Of a stretch of 64,000 nt of DNA, positions 7,141 through 15,375 are shown in pieces. The translations under genes and the position numbers were made by a program. Position 1 is the stretch's first letter. Every line of letters begins with the position of its first letter. Source of the DNA: Streptomyces iakyrus (GTDB lineage Bacteria > Actinomycetota > Actinomycetes > Streptomycetales > Streptomycetaceae); the NCBI RefSeq assembly GCF_000717055.1, contig NZ_JNXI01000020.1, forward strand, positions 233,013 to 297,012, in the 5' to 3' direction. The notes below the pieces were generated by a model. The model worked only from the letters and a program-made list of their open reading frames with translations. It was not told where the DNA came from and made no database searches.

Positions 7141-7920
7141 ATGAGTTCTCTGCTGCTCCTGACCAATGCCCTCCAGCCGTCGACGGAGGTGCTCCCCGCC
7201 CTCGGCCTGCTCCTGCACAACGTGCGAGTGGCCCCCGCCGAGGGCCCGGCCCTCGTGGACACCCCCGGCGCCGACGTCATCCTCGTCGACGGCCGCCGTG
7301 ATCTGCCGCAGGTCCGCAGCCTCTGCCAGCTGCTGCGCTCCACCGGCCCGGGCTGCCCGCTCGTCCTCGTCGTCACCGAGGGCGGTCTCGCCGCCGTCAC
7401 CGCCGACTGGGGCATCGACGACGTCCTGCTGGACACCGCCGGCCCGGCGGAGGTCGAGGCGCGGCTGCGCCTCGCCATGGGACGGCAGCAGATCGTCAGC
7501 GACGACTCCCCCATGGAGATCCGCAACGGCGACCTGTCGGTCGACGAGGCGACGTACTCCGCCAAGCTCAAGGGCCGCGTCCTCGACCTCACCTTCAAGG
7601 AGTTCGAGCTCCTGAAGTACCTCGCCCAGCACCCCGGCCGCGTCTTCACCCGGGCCCAGCTGCTCCAGGAGGTCTGGGGCTACGACTACTTCGGCGGTAC
7701 GCGCACGGTCGACGTGCACGTACGACGGCTGCGCGCCAAGCTGGGCCCCGAGCACGAGTCGCTGATCGGCACCGTCCGGAACGTCGGTTATCGATTCGTT
7801 ACGCCGGAGAAGCCGGAGAAGATGGAGCGGGTCGCCGAGGAGGCGAAGGCCAAGGCAAAGACGGACAAGGCGGACGAGTCAGCCGCCCTGGACGCCGCTG
7901 AGGCCCGCGCCAGGGCGTGA
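7141..7920 (+). CDS. glnR: GlnR, global nitrogen regulator (atypical OmpR-type response regulator)
   Basis: DNA-binding master regulator of nitrogen assimilation in actinomycetes (glnA, amtB-glnK, nir and ure targets). 259 aa: atypical receiver (1-~120) that keeps D50 (VILVDGRR) but lacks the usual acidic pocket and invariant Lys arrangement, then an OmpR winged helix with [20 protein letters not shown] and [15 protein letters not shown]. Orphan: no histidine kinase adjoins it. The last ~40 residues are charged, Lys/Glu/Ala-rich and variable among species. AGGAGG precedes the ATG. The start [12 protein letters not shown] and sequence match remembered S. coelicolor GlnR. Confidence 0.95.
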   Translation: MSSLLLLTNALQPSTEVLPALGLLLHNVRVAPAEGPALVDTPGADVILVDGRRDLPQVRSLCQLLRSTGPGCPLVLVVTEGGLAAVTADWGIDDVLLDTAGPAEVEARLRLAMGRQQIVSDDSPMEIRNGDLSVDEATYSAKLKGRVLDLTFKEFELLKYLAQHPGRVFTRAQLLQEVWGYDYFGGTRTVDVHVRRLRAKLGPEHESLIGTVRNVGYRFVTPEKPEKMERVAEEAKAKAKTDKADESAALDAAEARARA

Positions 7921-8047
7921 CAGGCGTACTGGGGCGCCGACCTGGGCATCGCTTCCCGCACAGGGCGCCCCGGACGGCGGTCGGGATATCGTACAGAACC
8001 TCCTTTACGCCCTGCCCACGGCCGGTATATCCGCGTAGACTCCGCGC

Positions 8048-9070
8048 GTGGCCAAGGTGACTCGGGATGATGTGGCGCGGCTGGCAGGGACTTCCACTGC
8101 CGTGGTCAGCTATGTCATCAACAACGGACCCCGGCCGGTCGCCCCGGCCACGCGCGAGCGTGTCCTCGCCGCGATCAAGGAACTGGGGTACCGGCCCGAC
8201 CGGGTCGCCCAGGCGATGGCCTCCCGGCGCACGGACCTCATAGGCCTGATCATCCCGGACGCCCGCCAGCCCTTCTTCGGGGAGATGGCGCACGCGGTCG
8301 AGCAGGCCGCCTCCGAGCGCGGGAAGATGGTGCTCGTCGGCAACACCGACTACGTGGGCGAGCGCGAGGTCCACTACCTGCGTGCCTTCCTGGGCATGCG
8401 GGTCTCCGGCCTGATCCTCGTCAGCCACGCGCTCAACGACCTGGCCGCCGCCGAGATCGAGGCCTGGGACGCCCGCGTGGTGCTGCTGCACGAACGCCCC
8501 GAGGCCATCGACGACGTCGCCGTCACCACGGACGACCTGGGCGGCGCCGAGCTCGCCGTCCGGCACCTGCTGGAGCACGGATACGAGTACGTCGCCTGTA
8601 TGGGCGGCATAGCCGAGACGCCCGCGGTCGGCGACCCGGTCTCCGACCACGTCGAGGGCTGGCGCCGCGCGATGGACGAGGCCGGGATCTCCACCGAGGG
8701 CCGCCTCTTCGAGGCCCTCTACAACCGCTACGACGCCTACCAGGCCGCCCTGAAGATCCTGTCCGGCCCCGAGCGCCCGCCGGCGATCTTCTGCTCCACC
8801 GACGACCAGGCGATCGGCCTGCTGCGGGCGGCGCGCGAGCTGCGCATCGACGTCCCGGGCGAGCTGGCGGTGGCCGGCTTCGACGACATCAAGGAGGCGG
8901 CGCTCACCGACCCGCCCCTGACGACGGTCGCCTCCGACCGTCCGGCGATGGCCCGGGCGGCCGTCGACCTCGTCCTCGACGACGGGCTGCGGGTCGCGGG
9001 GGCCCGGCGGGAGCGGCTGAAGGTGTTCCCGTCGCGGCTGGTGACCCGGCACTCCTGCGGTTGCGCGTAG
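8048..9070 (+). CDS. LacI-family transcriptional regulator
   Basis: A 340-aa repressor-type protein: N-terminal LacI helix-turn-helix ([20 protein letters not shown]), hinge helix ([14 protein letters not shown]), then a periplasmic-binding-protein-like effector domain starting [15 protein letters not shown]. It ends ...[11 protein letters not shown]. The start is GTG 8048; TAGACT (8036-8041) ends 6 nt before it and no Shine-Dalgarno exists, so it is probably leaderless. No sugar transport or catabolic operon adjoins it, so its effector and targets are not evident from context. Confidence 0.95.
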   Translation: MAKVTRDDVARLAGTSTAVVSYVINNGPRPVAPATRERVLAAIKELGYRPDRVAQAMASRRTDLIGLIIPDARQPFFGEMAHAVEQAASERGKMVLVGNTDYVGEREVHYLRAFLGMRVSGLILVSHALNDLAAAEIEAWDARVVLLHERPEAIDDVAVTTDDLGGAELAVRHLLEHGYEYVACMGGIAETPAVGDPVSDHVEGWRRAMDEAGISTEGRLFEALYNRYDAYQAALKILSGPERPPAIFCSTDDQAIGLLRAARELRIDVPGELAVAGFDDIKEAALTDPPLTTVASDRPAMARAAVDLVLDDGLRVAGARRERLKVFPSRLVTRHSCGCA

Positions 9071-9180
9071 CCTCCGGCGGTTCAGGCGGCGGGCGTCTTT
9101 ATATCGGGCATACGAGGTTCTGTCGGGCTTCTCAGCAAGCACTCAGGAAGCTCTCATGGTCGGGCGACAAGCTCTGTTCC

Positions 9181-10203
9181 ATGACCGAGAGCTTCCACCG
9201 CAGTGGCGAGTACGAGAACCCTTACGAGGGTCAGCAGCAGGCCCCGGTGAACCCCGAGTGGCCGCCCCCGCCGGCGTACGCCCCGGCACATGCTCCGCAT
9301 CCGAAGAAGCGCGGCCGTGGCCCCCTCGCCCTGATCGCCGCCGTGGCGATCGTCGCGGCGGCGATAGGCGGCGGCACCGCCTACGGCATCCAGGAACTGA
9401 CCGGCAACGACACCGTCGCCTCCAGCTCCACCAGCACCACCGTGGTGCCTTCCAGCCAGAAGGGCACGGTCGCCGGGGTCGCGAAGGCGGTCAGCCCGAG
9501 CATCGTCGAGATCAGCGCCGACTCCAACGCCGGCTCCTCCACCGGCTCCGGCGTGATCATCACGAGCAACGGCGAGATCGTCACCAACAACCACGTCGTC
9601 GCCGGCGCCTCGCAGATCAAGGCGACCACCAGCGACGGCAAGTCGTACACCGCGAAGGTCGTCGGCACCGACAGCAAGAAGGACCTGGCGCTGATCAGGC
9701 TGGAGAACGCCTCCGGCCTGAAGGCGGCCACGCTCGGCGACTCGGCAGGGCTCCAGGTCGGCGACCAGGTCGTGGCGATCGGCTCCCCCGAGGGGCTGTC
9801 CGGCACCGTCACCAGCGGCATCATCTCGGCCCTCGACCGTGACGTCACCGTCCCGACCGAGGAGGGCCAGGACCAGGGCCAGCAGCAGTGGGGGCAGGGC
9901 CAGGGGCAGGACGGCGACCAGTGGCCGTTCGAGTTCGGCGGACGCCAGTTCAACGGCGACACCGGCTCCGACACCACGACGTACAAGGCGCTCCAGACCG
10001 ACGCGTCCCTCAACCCTGGCAACTCCGGCGGCGCGCTGATCGACATGAACGGCAACATCATCGGGATCAACTCCGCGATGTACTCGCCGACGAGCCAGGC
10101 CTCCTCGTCCTCCGACGCGGGCAGCGTCGGCCTGGGCTTCGCCATCCCGATCAACACCGTCAAGGCCGACCTGGCGAAGCTGCGGGCGGGTTCGACCGAC
10201 TGA
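9181..10203 (+). CDS. membrane-anchored trypsin-like serine protease (DegP/PepD-like, no PDZ)
   Basis: 340 aa. A Pro/Tyr-rich cytoplasmic N-terminus (about 1-45), one TM helix (about 48-67), an extracytoplasmic Ser/Thr linker, then a chymotrypsin-fold protease domain with the triad H138 (TNNHVV), D168 (KKDLALI) and S282 (GNSGGAL). A Gln/Gly-rich insertion lies at 228-250. No PDZ domain follows, unlike classic HtrA. It sits upstream of an MprAB-like two-component system; in mycobacteria mprAB is likewise next to the protease pepD, pointing to envelope-stress proteolysis. No clear Shine-Dalgarno. Confidence 0.95.
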   Translation: MTESFHRSGEYENPYEGQQQAPVNPEWPPPPAYAPAHAPHPKKRGRGPLALIAAVAIVAAAIGGGTAYGIQELTGNDTVASSSTSTTVVPSSQKGTVAGVAKAVSPSIVEISADSNAGSSTGSGVIITSNGEIVTNNHVVAGASQIKATTSDGKSYTAKVVGTDSKKDLALIRLENASGLKAATLGDSAGLQVGDQVVAIGSPEGLSGTVTSGIISALDRDVTVPTEEGQDQGQQQWGQGQGQDGDQWPFEFGGRQFNGDTGSDTTTYKALQTDASLNPGNSGGALIDMNGNIIGINSAMYSPTSQASSSSDAGSVGLGFAIPINTVKADLAKLRAGSTD

Positions 10204-10234
10204 GTCCGAGCACCTGACCGTGAGGAGTACGGCG

Positions 10235-10411
10235 ATGATCCAGCAGATGGTCCACACGGAGCCGGGCGCCGACCCGGCGGCAGTCGGGCTGGCCCTGGCG
10301 GTGGCGTACGCCCTGCATGCGCCCGCCGGCCGGGCACCGGAGGTGCCGGCCAAGGCACCCCGGCGCGGCGGCCGGGCCGCGCCGGCCCGGCGCCGCGCGG
10401 TACGGGGCTGA
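10235..10411 (+). CDS. small hypothetical protein (58 aa)
   Basis: An ORF of 59 codons between the protease and the response regulator, starting ATG 10235 with GAGGAG about 9 nt upstream. The first half is an Ala-rich helix-like stretch (DPAAVGLALAVAYALHA) and the second half a strongly basic tail (RRGGRAAPARRRAVRG). A GTG at 10220 could extend it by five residues. I do not recognise a family. The good ribosome site and position between co-oriented genes favour it being real. Confidence 0.5.
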   Translation: MIQQMVHTEPGADPAAVGLALAVAYALHAPAGRAPEVPAKAPRRGGRAAPARRRAVRG

Positions 10412-10497
10412 CGCTCCTCCCGGCACCACCCGCCGACGTGCGACGCTGAGACCGTCAGAGCACCCCCGTCCCCCTTCACACCCGAGGACCCCGACCC

Positions 10498-11235
10498 ATG
10501 AGCCCCGCAGACGGCGACCGCGACCCGCAGCGCATCCTGATCGTCGACGACGAACCGGCCGTACGCGAAGCACTCCAGCGCAGCCTCGCGTTCGAGGGGT
10601 ACGGGACCGAGGTCGCCGTCGACGGCGCGGATGCCCTGGAGAAGGCGGCGGCCTACCGGCCCGACCTGGTCGTCCTCGACATCCAGATGCCGCGCATGGA
10701 CGGTCTGACAGCCGCGCGCCGCATCCGCGCCACCGGCGACACCACGCCGATCCTGATGCTCACGGCCCGCGACACGGTCGGCGACCGGGTCACCGGCCTC
10801 GACGCGGGTGCTGACGACTACCTGGTCAAGCCGTTCGAACTCGACGAACTCTTCGCCCGCATCCGCGCGCTGCTGCGCCGCAGCACCTACGCGACGGCCG
10901 TGGGCGCGGCCGCCGCGGCCGACGAGGACGCGCTCACCTTCGCCGACCTGCGCATGGACCTGTCCACGCGTGAGGTCACGCGGGGCGGTCGGCAAGTGGA
11001 GCTGACCCGGACGGAGTTCACGCTCCTGGAGATGTTCATGGCGCACCCGCGCCAGGTCCTCACCCGTGAGCAGATCCTCAAGGCCGTCTGGGGCTTCGAC
11101 TTCGAGCCGTCGTCGAACTCCCTCGACGTGTACGTGATGTACCTGCGGCGCAAGACCGAGGCGGGCGGGGAGCCGCGCCTGGTCCACACGGTCCGGGGCG
11201 TCGGTTACGTGCTGCGGCAGGGCGGCGCGGAGTGA
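10498..11235 (+). CDS. OmpR/PhoB-family response regulator (MprA-like)
   Basis: A 245-aa two-component regulator. Receiver domain with acidic pocket (LIVDDEP), phosphoacceptor D61 (LVVLDIQMP), switch Thr (MLTARD) and Lys (YLVKPF), joined by an Ala-rich linker to an OmpR winged helix ([23 protein letters not shown] ... [11 protein letters not shown]). It overlaps the next gene by 4 nt (GTGA) and is therefore coupled to its kinase. With the protease upstream this resembles the mycobacterial MprAB-PepD envelope-stress module; targets are not known from sequence. Confidence 0.95.
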   Translation: MSPADGDRDPQRILIVDDEPAVREALQRSLAFEGYGTEVAVDGADALEKAAAYRPDLVVLDIQMPRMDGLTAARRIRATGDTTPILMLTARDTVGDRVTGLDAGADDYLVKPFELDELFARIRALLRRSTYATAVGAAAAADEDALTFADLRMDLSTREVTRGGRQVELTRTEFTLLEMFMAHPRQVLTREQILKAVWGFDFEPSSNSLDVYVMYLRRKTEAGGEPRLVHTVRGVGYVLRQGGAE

Positions 11236-12710
11236 GTTCCCGGACGCGCAGGGCCGTACGGCGTTTCCGCTCCCTGCCGATCCGCTCCCGACTGGCCCTG
11301 CTGGTGGCGGCGGCGGTGGCGTTCGCGGTGGCGGCGGTGTCGGTGACCTGCTGGTTCATCGTGCAGGGGAAGTTGTACGACGAGATCGACAACGACCTGA
11401 GGTCGTCGGTCGGGCCGCTGCGTTCGGACGACTTCCAGCGCCTCACGCAAGACTGCCGTCAGACGCCTACCGACGAGCTGGGCATGGGGTCGCGGCCCAA
11501 GAGCTATGGGCAGTTGGTCGAGGTCGACGGCAACGTGTGCCTTTTCCCGAGCTCCACGGCACAAGTGCAGGTCAGCGGCGATGACAAGGCGGTGGCCAAG
11601 GATCCCGACCCGAACCAGGGCCATATCCGTGACGGCACCGACAACGAGGGCAACAAGCTGCGCGTCCTGACCACCGCGGTCGTCATCAAGGACGGACCCC
11701 TGACGCAGGGGGTGGCCGCGGACTACTCCCTCGTCATCGCCCTGCCGCTCAAGGGAACCCAGTCCACGCTCAACGAACTGGCGCTGATCCTCGTGCTGGT
11801 CTCCGGCGTGGGAGTGCTCGGCGCCGGAGCCGCCGGCCTGGCCGTGGCCCGGGCCGGGCTGCGCCCCGTCGACAAGCTGACCGAGGCCGTCGAGCACGTG
11901 GCCCGCACGGAGGATCTGAACATCCGCATCCCCGTGGAGGACGACAGCGAGGACGAGATCGCCCGCCTGTCCCACTCCTTCAACTCCATGACCTCGGCCC
12001 TGGCCAGCTCCCGTGACCTCCAGCAGCAACTGATCGCGGACGCCGGCCATGAACTCCGCACTCCGCTCACCTCCCTCCGCACCAACATCGAACTCCTCAC
12101 CCGCAGCGAGGAAACGGGCCGCCCCATCCCCGAGGCGGACCGCAAGGCGCTGCTCGCGTCGGTGAAGGCACAGATGACGGAACTGGCCACGCTCATCGGC
12201 GATCTTCAGGAACTGTCCCGCCCGGACCCCGGCCAGCACTCGGAGCGGACTCAGATCGTGGCCTGGCAGGACACGGTGGAGTCGGCGCTGCGGCGAGCGC
12301 GGCTGCGCGGACCGGAACTGACGATCACGGCGGACGTCGAGCCCTGGTTCGTCCGCGCGGAACCCTCCGCCCTGGAACGGGCGGTGGTCAACATCCTGGA
12401 CAACGCGGTGAAGTTCAGCCCGGAGGGCGGCCTGATCGAAGTCCGCCTGACCGAGGGCGTCCTCACGGTCCGCGACCACGGCCCGGGCATCCCCGCCGAC
12501 GAACTCCCCTACGTCTTCGACCGCTTCTGGCGCTCCCCCGGCGCGCGGTCCCTGCCGGGCTCGGGCCTGGGCCTGTCGATCGTGGCCCGGACGGTCCAGC
12601 AGGCGGGGGGCGAGGTGTCGCTGTCCCGGGCGGACGGGGGAGGCACGGTGGCGACGGTACGACTGCCGGGGGCGGCAGTTCCACCGCCGGAGGATCCTCC
12701 TACTTCTTGA
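11232..12710 (+). CDS. sensor histidine kinase (MprB-like)
   Basis: 492 aa. TM1 about 20-43, extracytoplasmic sensor about 44-180 with two cysteines (C75 and C103), TM2 about 184-206, HAMP, then dimerisation domain with phosphorylated H273 ([13 protein letters not shown]), and ATPase domain with N box ([13 protein letters not shown]), G1 (VRDHGPGIP) and G2 ([10 protein letters not shown]). Cognate kinase of the regulator it overlaps; GTG start inside that gene's stop codon. The 3' end overlaps the convergent DUF397 gene by 11 nt. Confidence 0.95.
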   Translation: MSSRTRRAVRRFRSLPIRSRLALLVAAAVAFAVAAVSVTCWFIVQGKLYDEIDNDLRSSVGPLRSDDFQRLTQDCRQTPTDELGMGSRPKSYGQLVEVDGNVCLFPSSTAQVQVSGDDKAVAKDPDPNQGHIRDGTDNEGNKLRVLTTAVVIKDGPLTQGVAADYSLVIALPLKGTQSTLNELALILVLVSGVGVLGAGAAGLAVARAGLRPVDKLTEAVEHVARTEDLNIRIPVEDDSEDEIARLSHSFNSMTSALASSRDLQQQLIADAGHELRTPLTSLRTNIELLTRSEETGRPIPEADRKALLASVKAQMTELATLIGDLQELSRPDPGQHSERTQIVAWQDTVESALRRARLRGPELTITADVEPWFVRAEPSALERAVVNILDNAVKFSPEGGLIEVRLTEGVLTVRDHGPGIPADELPYVFDRFWRSPGARSLPGSGLGLSIVARTVQQAGGEVSLSRADGGGTVATVRLPGAAVPPPEDPPTS

Positions 12711-12897
12711 CGTGGGTGAGGAACGACGCCCAGGGGCTCGCGCCGAACACGAGTATCGGGCTGTGCGGGAGCTTGCTGTCTCGGACCGGGACTACGTCGG
12801 GGCAGTTGTCGGCGACCTCAAGGCAGTTGTTGGCCCCGCCGTCACTGTAGGTCGACTTGCGCCAGACGGCAGTGGTGAGATCGAGGGTGGGCATCAT
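12700..12897 (-). CDS. DUF397 protein paired with XRE regulator
   Basis: A 65-aa protein with the DUF397 signature: AVWRKSTYSDGGANNCLEVA, then VPVRDSKLPHSPILVF and a C-terminal WASFL. DUF397 proteins are typically encoded next to XRE/DUF5753 regulators in streptomycetes (e.g. the BldB/WhiJ-type paralogous sets) and are thought to modulate them. Its ATG overlaps the stop of the XRE gene (ATGA), so the two are coupled. Confidence 0.9.
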   Translation of the reverse strand: MMPTLDLTTAVWRKSTYSDGGANNCLEVADNCPDVVPVRDSKLPHSPILVFGASPWASFLTHVKK

Positions 12898-13709
12898 GAT
12901 CCGTGCTCCTCCAGTACGTCCCTGATGAACGCCAGCGAGTCCGACGGGGACAACGCCAGATCCCGCAACCGATCGTAGGACAAGCAGTGGTCCAGGACTT
13001 CCTCCGGATCGTCCATCAACAGGCCAAAGCTATGGCCCTCCGTATAGGCCACCGCGCTGGTGTCCTTCTGCCACAGCAGGGTCAGAGATCCCTTGCCCAT
13101 GAGGTGGTGGACCCCGGCGGAGAAGGGGAGCACCTGGACGACGACGTTCGGTCGCTGCGCGACTGCTTCGATGCGCAACAGCTGGCCCTTCCACGTCTCC
13201 GCGCTGGCCGAGGGGCGGCGCAACGCCGACTCGTCGATGACGAAGCGCGCATGGGGTGCCGGGTCCTTGCTCAACAGAAGCTGCCGCCCCATGCGCGCGG
13301 CCACCTGTTCCTCGACTTCCTCAGTGCTGCCAGGTGTTGTCTGAGGGCCAGACAACACCTCCCGGGCGAACTCCTCCGTCTGCAGCAGTCCAGGCACGTT
13401 CGGTGTGTACACCCGCAGGAGACGCGCCGTCGCCTCCAGCGCCATGTACCTCTTGTACTTGTCCTTGAAGGCGTCGTACCGGGCGATCTTCCAGTGGTGA
13501 ACCAGCAGGTCACCGCACCCGTAATAGCTGTCCAGGTCCTCCATGACCGCCAGCTTGGACAGTCGCTCGCCCGACTCCAGGCGGCTCAAGTAGCTCTTGT
13601 CGTAGCCGGTGTCCTCGGCCAACTGCCCGAGCGACTTGCCCTCCTTCTCCCGCAGAAACCTCAGCGTCCGCCCCAGCACGGCCCGTCCTCCGTCAACCAC
13701 TTCGCTCAC
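12894..13709 (-). CDS. XRE-family regulator with DUF5753 domain
   Basis: A 271-aa DNA-binding protein: N-terminal helix-turn-helix (LRFLREKEGKSLGQLAEDTG then SYLSRLESGER), and a DUF5753 C-terminal domain (LLRVYTPNVPGLLQTEEFAR, FVIDESALRR, VQVLPFSAGVHHLMGKGS). The start is GTG 13709, which has GAGGGG just upstream; longer in-frame ATG forms extend into the palindromic promoter region. Two overlapping palindromes lie 14-41 nt upstream and another long inverted repeat lies inside the gene, so autoregulation is likely. WhiJ-like XRE/DUF397 pairs affect development in S. coelicolor, but no such role can be claimed here. Confidence 0.93.
   Translation of the reverse strand: MSEVVDGGRAVLGRTLRFLREKEGKSLGQLAEDTGYDKSYLSRLESGERLSKLAVMEDLDSYYGCGDLLVHHWKIARYDAFKDKYKRYMALEATARLLRVYTPNVPGLLQTEEFAREVLSGPQTTPGSTEEVEEQVAARMGRQLLLSKDPAPHARFVIDESALRRPSASAETWKGQLLRIEAVAQRPNVVVQVLPFSAGVHHLMGKGSLTLLWQKDTSAVAYTEGHSFGLLMDDPEEVLDHCLSYDRLRDLALSPSDSLAFIRDVLEEHGS
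13332..13360. repeat. 12-bp perfect inverted repeat inside the XRE gene
   Basis: aggtgttgtctg (13332-13343), 5-nt spacer, and its exact reverse complement (13349-13360). It lies within codons for the DUF5753 domain. It shares the 8-mer caacacct with the palindromes upstream of the same gene. It could be an intragenic operator or an mRNA hairpin. Confidence 0.6.
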
Positions 13710-13722
13710 GTCACCCCTCACC

Positions 13723-13750
13723 GTTGCCTGGAGCGCCAGGCAACACCTGG
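13723..13750. promoter_or_regulatory. overlapping palindromes upstream of the XRE gene (likely operator)
   Basis: gttgcctgg-agcg-ccaggcaac (13723-13744) is a perfect 9-bp inverted repeat; its right half also forms ccagg-caaca-cctgg (13736-13750). The site lies 14 nt upstream of the XRE start codon, where a repressor would block transcription. Binding by the XRE protein is inference. Confidence 0.5.
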
Positions 13751-13845
13751 CCTCTTCCGCAGCGTACGTGCGAGCCGTAACGATGAAGGCACGAACGGTA
13801 ATCACCGCTCGTCAAACCCCTGCCTGCCTCCCGGAAGGGACACCC

Positions 13846-14064
13846 ATGCGCCTGCGCCTGCGCGCCGCCGAGCTCTGCGAGTCACTGCTCCTCACCCGCG
13901 TACGGCTCCTGCTGCCCGCCCGAGGGCGGCATCGAGCCGTCGAGCCCGCCCTGCCGCGGCCGTTGCCCCCGCCGATGCTCCTGCGCCCCCTCCAGCCGGA
14001 GCCGCTGGAACTCGACACCCCTCTCGTCCGGCCCTACCTCCGCGCCCTGGAGGTCTACGCATGA
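13846..14064 (+). CDS. small Leu/Arg/Pro-rich hypothetical protein
   Basis: 72 aa, begins MRLRLRAAELCESLLLTRV and continues as Arg/Pro/Leu-rich sequence. GGAAGGGA lies just upstream of the ATG. It is divergent from the XRE/DUF397 pair and overlaps the next gene through ATGA. I recognise no domain; such small ORFs are common opposite XRE/DUF397 pairs in streptomycetes. The composition could also come from out-of-frame high-GC sequence, but the Shine-Dalgarno and translational coupling support it. Confidence 0.55.
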   Translation: MRLRLRAAELCESLLLTRVRLLLPARGRHRAVEPALPRPLPPPMLLRPLQPEPLELDTPLVRPYLRALEVYA

Positions 14065-14324
14065 GGCTGCTCCCCTGGACCGGGGCCGACGGCAAACCCT
14101 GTTACCTCTCCACCGACGACCCCGACAGCCCCCTCTCCCGACTCGCCGACGACGTCGAGGCCGCTCAGCTCGCGTCCGCCGAGGCCGTGCTCGCCGGTGC
14201 CAGAGCCGTACTGCACGACCCCAAGGCCGGTGAGCACGCTGTGCGTTGCGCGTTGGCGCGGGCCGTGGAGTCCCTGGGCGACGTGCTGCGGATCGCTGTC
14301 GGTCGCGGCGCCGGCACCCGATAA
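14061..14324 (+). CDS. small hypothetical protein coupled to the preceding ORF
   Basis: 87 aa: MRLLPWTGADGKPCYLSTDD followed by an Asp/Ala-rich helical region (RLADDVEAAQLASAEAVLAG) and a C-terminal helix (ARAVESLGDVLRIAVGRG). Its ATG overlaps the previous stop by 4 nt. The opening WTGADGKPCYLSTD pattern recurs in Streptomyces small proteins near XRE regulators (from memory). Role unknown, possibly linked to the facing XRE/DUF397 pair. Confidence 0.6.
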   Translation: MRLLPWTGADGKPCYLSTDDPDSPLSRLADDVEAAQLASAEAVLAGARAVLHDPKAGEHAVRCALARAVESLGDVLRIAVGRGAGTR

Positions 14325-14363
14325 GGCAGGACATACACCCCGCGCACCTGTCGATGTCCTGTC
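14325..14363 (+). terminator. hairpin after the small-ORF pair
   Basis: ggcaggacat (14325-14334) can pair with atgtcctgtc (14354-14363) with one G-U pair across a 19-nt loop, directly after the TAA/stop at 14324. Likely terminator; no U-tract. Confidence 0.45.
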
Positions 14364-14448
14364 ATACCCATCAGTAGCGCACACTCCTGCCGCTGTTCTG
14401 ACATCTTCATCGCCGTCACAGAACGACAAGCAGGAGTGAGCCCCCCAC

Positions 14449-15297
14449 ATGCGTCTCATTCGCACGTCAACTGTCAGGAAAATCGGCGCCGTTGCCGCCT
14501 CCGCCGCCCTCGCCGTGACCGGTCTGCTGGCCGGCGCGGGGACCGCCTCGGCCGGCCCCGCCGGGGCGACGAACATCCGGGGTGTCGACCCCGGGGACAC
14601 CGACCGGATGATCGAGCGGCTCTGTAGCCAGGAGACGAGCCTCACGGGCGTGTACGGCGCCCTGAACGTCGACACCGGTGAGTTCAAGACCCGGGACGAG
14701 TACCTGCGGGACGTCTTCGGGCTGTGGAAGCCGGCCGGGCCGTGGGAGCTGTTCCGCGGCTGGTGCGGGTACGCCGAGGCCTCGACCTGGTCGGTCAAGG
14801 GCGAGACCGTCCGCACATCCCGCTGGATCGGGAACAAGGGGTCCGCCGACGACAAGGAGACCTTCGTCAGCAGCTACAGCACCAAGACGTTCGCGAAGAA
14901 GAGCGTCGGCGGCGAGATCAGTCTCTCCCTCGCCAAGAGCATCTTCAGCGGAACCGTGGGAGGCAGCGCCGGCTACGAGTGGGGCTGGGAGAAGGAGTCC
15001 CGGTTCGAGACCCGGAGCGAGAAGACGATTCCGCCGTGCCGGCAGGTCGCCGTGACCTGGACGCCGTACCAGCGCGTGGTGCGCGTGAACCCCGTCTTCC
15101 ACGTCGAGGACTACCAGTGGGACAAGGGCGACGGGGAGCGGACCGTGCACAGTTGGCGTGACCGCGGGTACGAGACGATCTACTCGCACGGGTACTACAT
15201 CGACGGCATCTCCGACAAGCTCCTGCCCAGCGGTCAGCCCGACGGCCGTGAGGACAAGATCGAGGAGAAGCTCGACCCCAAGTCCTGCATCCAGTAG
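14449..15297 (+). CDS. secreted protein, possibly aerolysin/ETX-MTX2-like beta-pore-forming fold
   Basis: 282 aa with a Sec signal peptide (basic MRLIRTSTVRKIG, hydrophobic core, cleavage after ASA near residue 35). The mature region begins with a cysteine-containing helical part, then a long Ser/Thr-rich alternating stretch (about 140-185: FVSSYSTKTFAKKSVGGE, ISLSLAKSIFSGTVGGSAGY) followed by a strand rich in T/R and a PPCRQVAVTWTPYQRVV strand. That pattern of polar alternation around a short amphipathic hairpin is what aerolysin-type toxins use. Four mature cysteines. No domain identified with certainty; the fold is inference. GGAG lies 12 nt upstream of the ATG. Confidence 0.8.
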   Translation: MRLIRTSTVRKIGAVAASAALAVTGLLAGAGTASAGPAGATNIRGVDPGDTDRMIERLCSQETSLTGVYGALNVDTGEFKTRDEYLRDVFGLWKPAGPWELFRGWCGYAEASTWSVKGETVRTSRWIGNKGSADDKETFVSSYSTKTFAKKSVGGEISLSLAKSIFSGTVGGSAGYEWGWEKESRFETRSEKTIPPCRQVAVTWTPYQRVVRVNPVFHVEDYQWDKGDGERTVHSWRDRGYETIYSHGYYIDGISDKLLPSGQPDGREDKIEEKLDPKSCIQ

Positions 15298-15317
15298 GGC
15301 GCCTGGAGCGGCAACCT

Positions 15318-15364
15318 TTCCGTGTGGGGCGGCGACTGATCAGCGGTCATTCCCCCACACGGAA
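15318..15364 (+). repeat. 12-bp inverted repeat reaching the ribosome site of the pectinase gene
   Basis: ttccgtgtgggg (15318-15329) and ccccacacggaa (15353-15364) are perfect reverse complements around a 23-nt loop. The right arm contains the GGAA that starts the only purine-rich segment (GGAACGGA) before the ATG at 15376, so in mRNA the stem could hide the ribosome site. It may also serve as terminator for the preceding secreted-protein gene. Confidence 0.6.
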
Positions 15365-15375
15365 CGGATCGCCGT

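Noticed and set aside
9154..11187. 677-aa minus-strand frame over protease and regulator
   Set aside because: Shadow frame; the plus-strand genes have complete catalytic and receiver motifs.
12690..12701. ggaggatcctcc palindrome at the kinase/DUF397 junction
   Set aside because: Short, inside the 3' ends of two convergent genes, with no sign of function.
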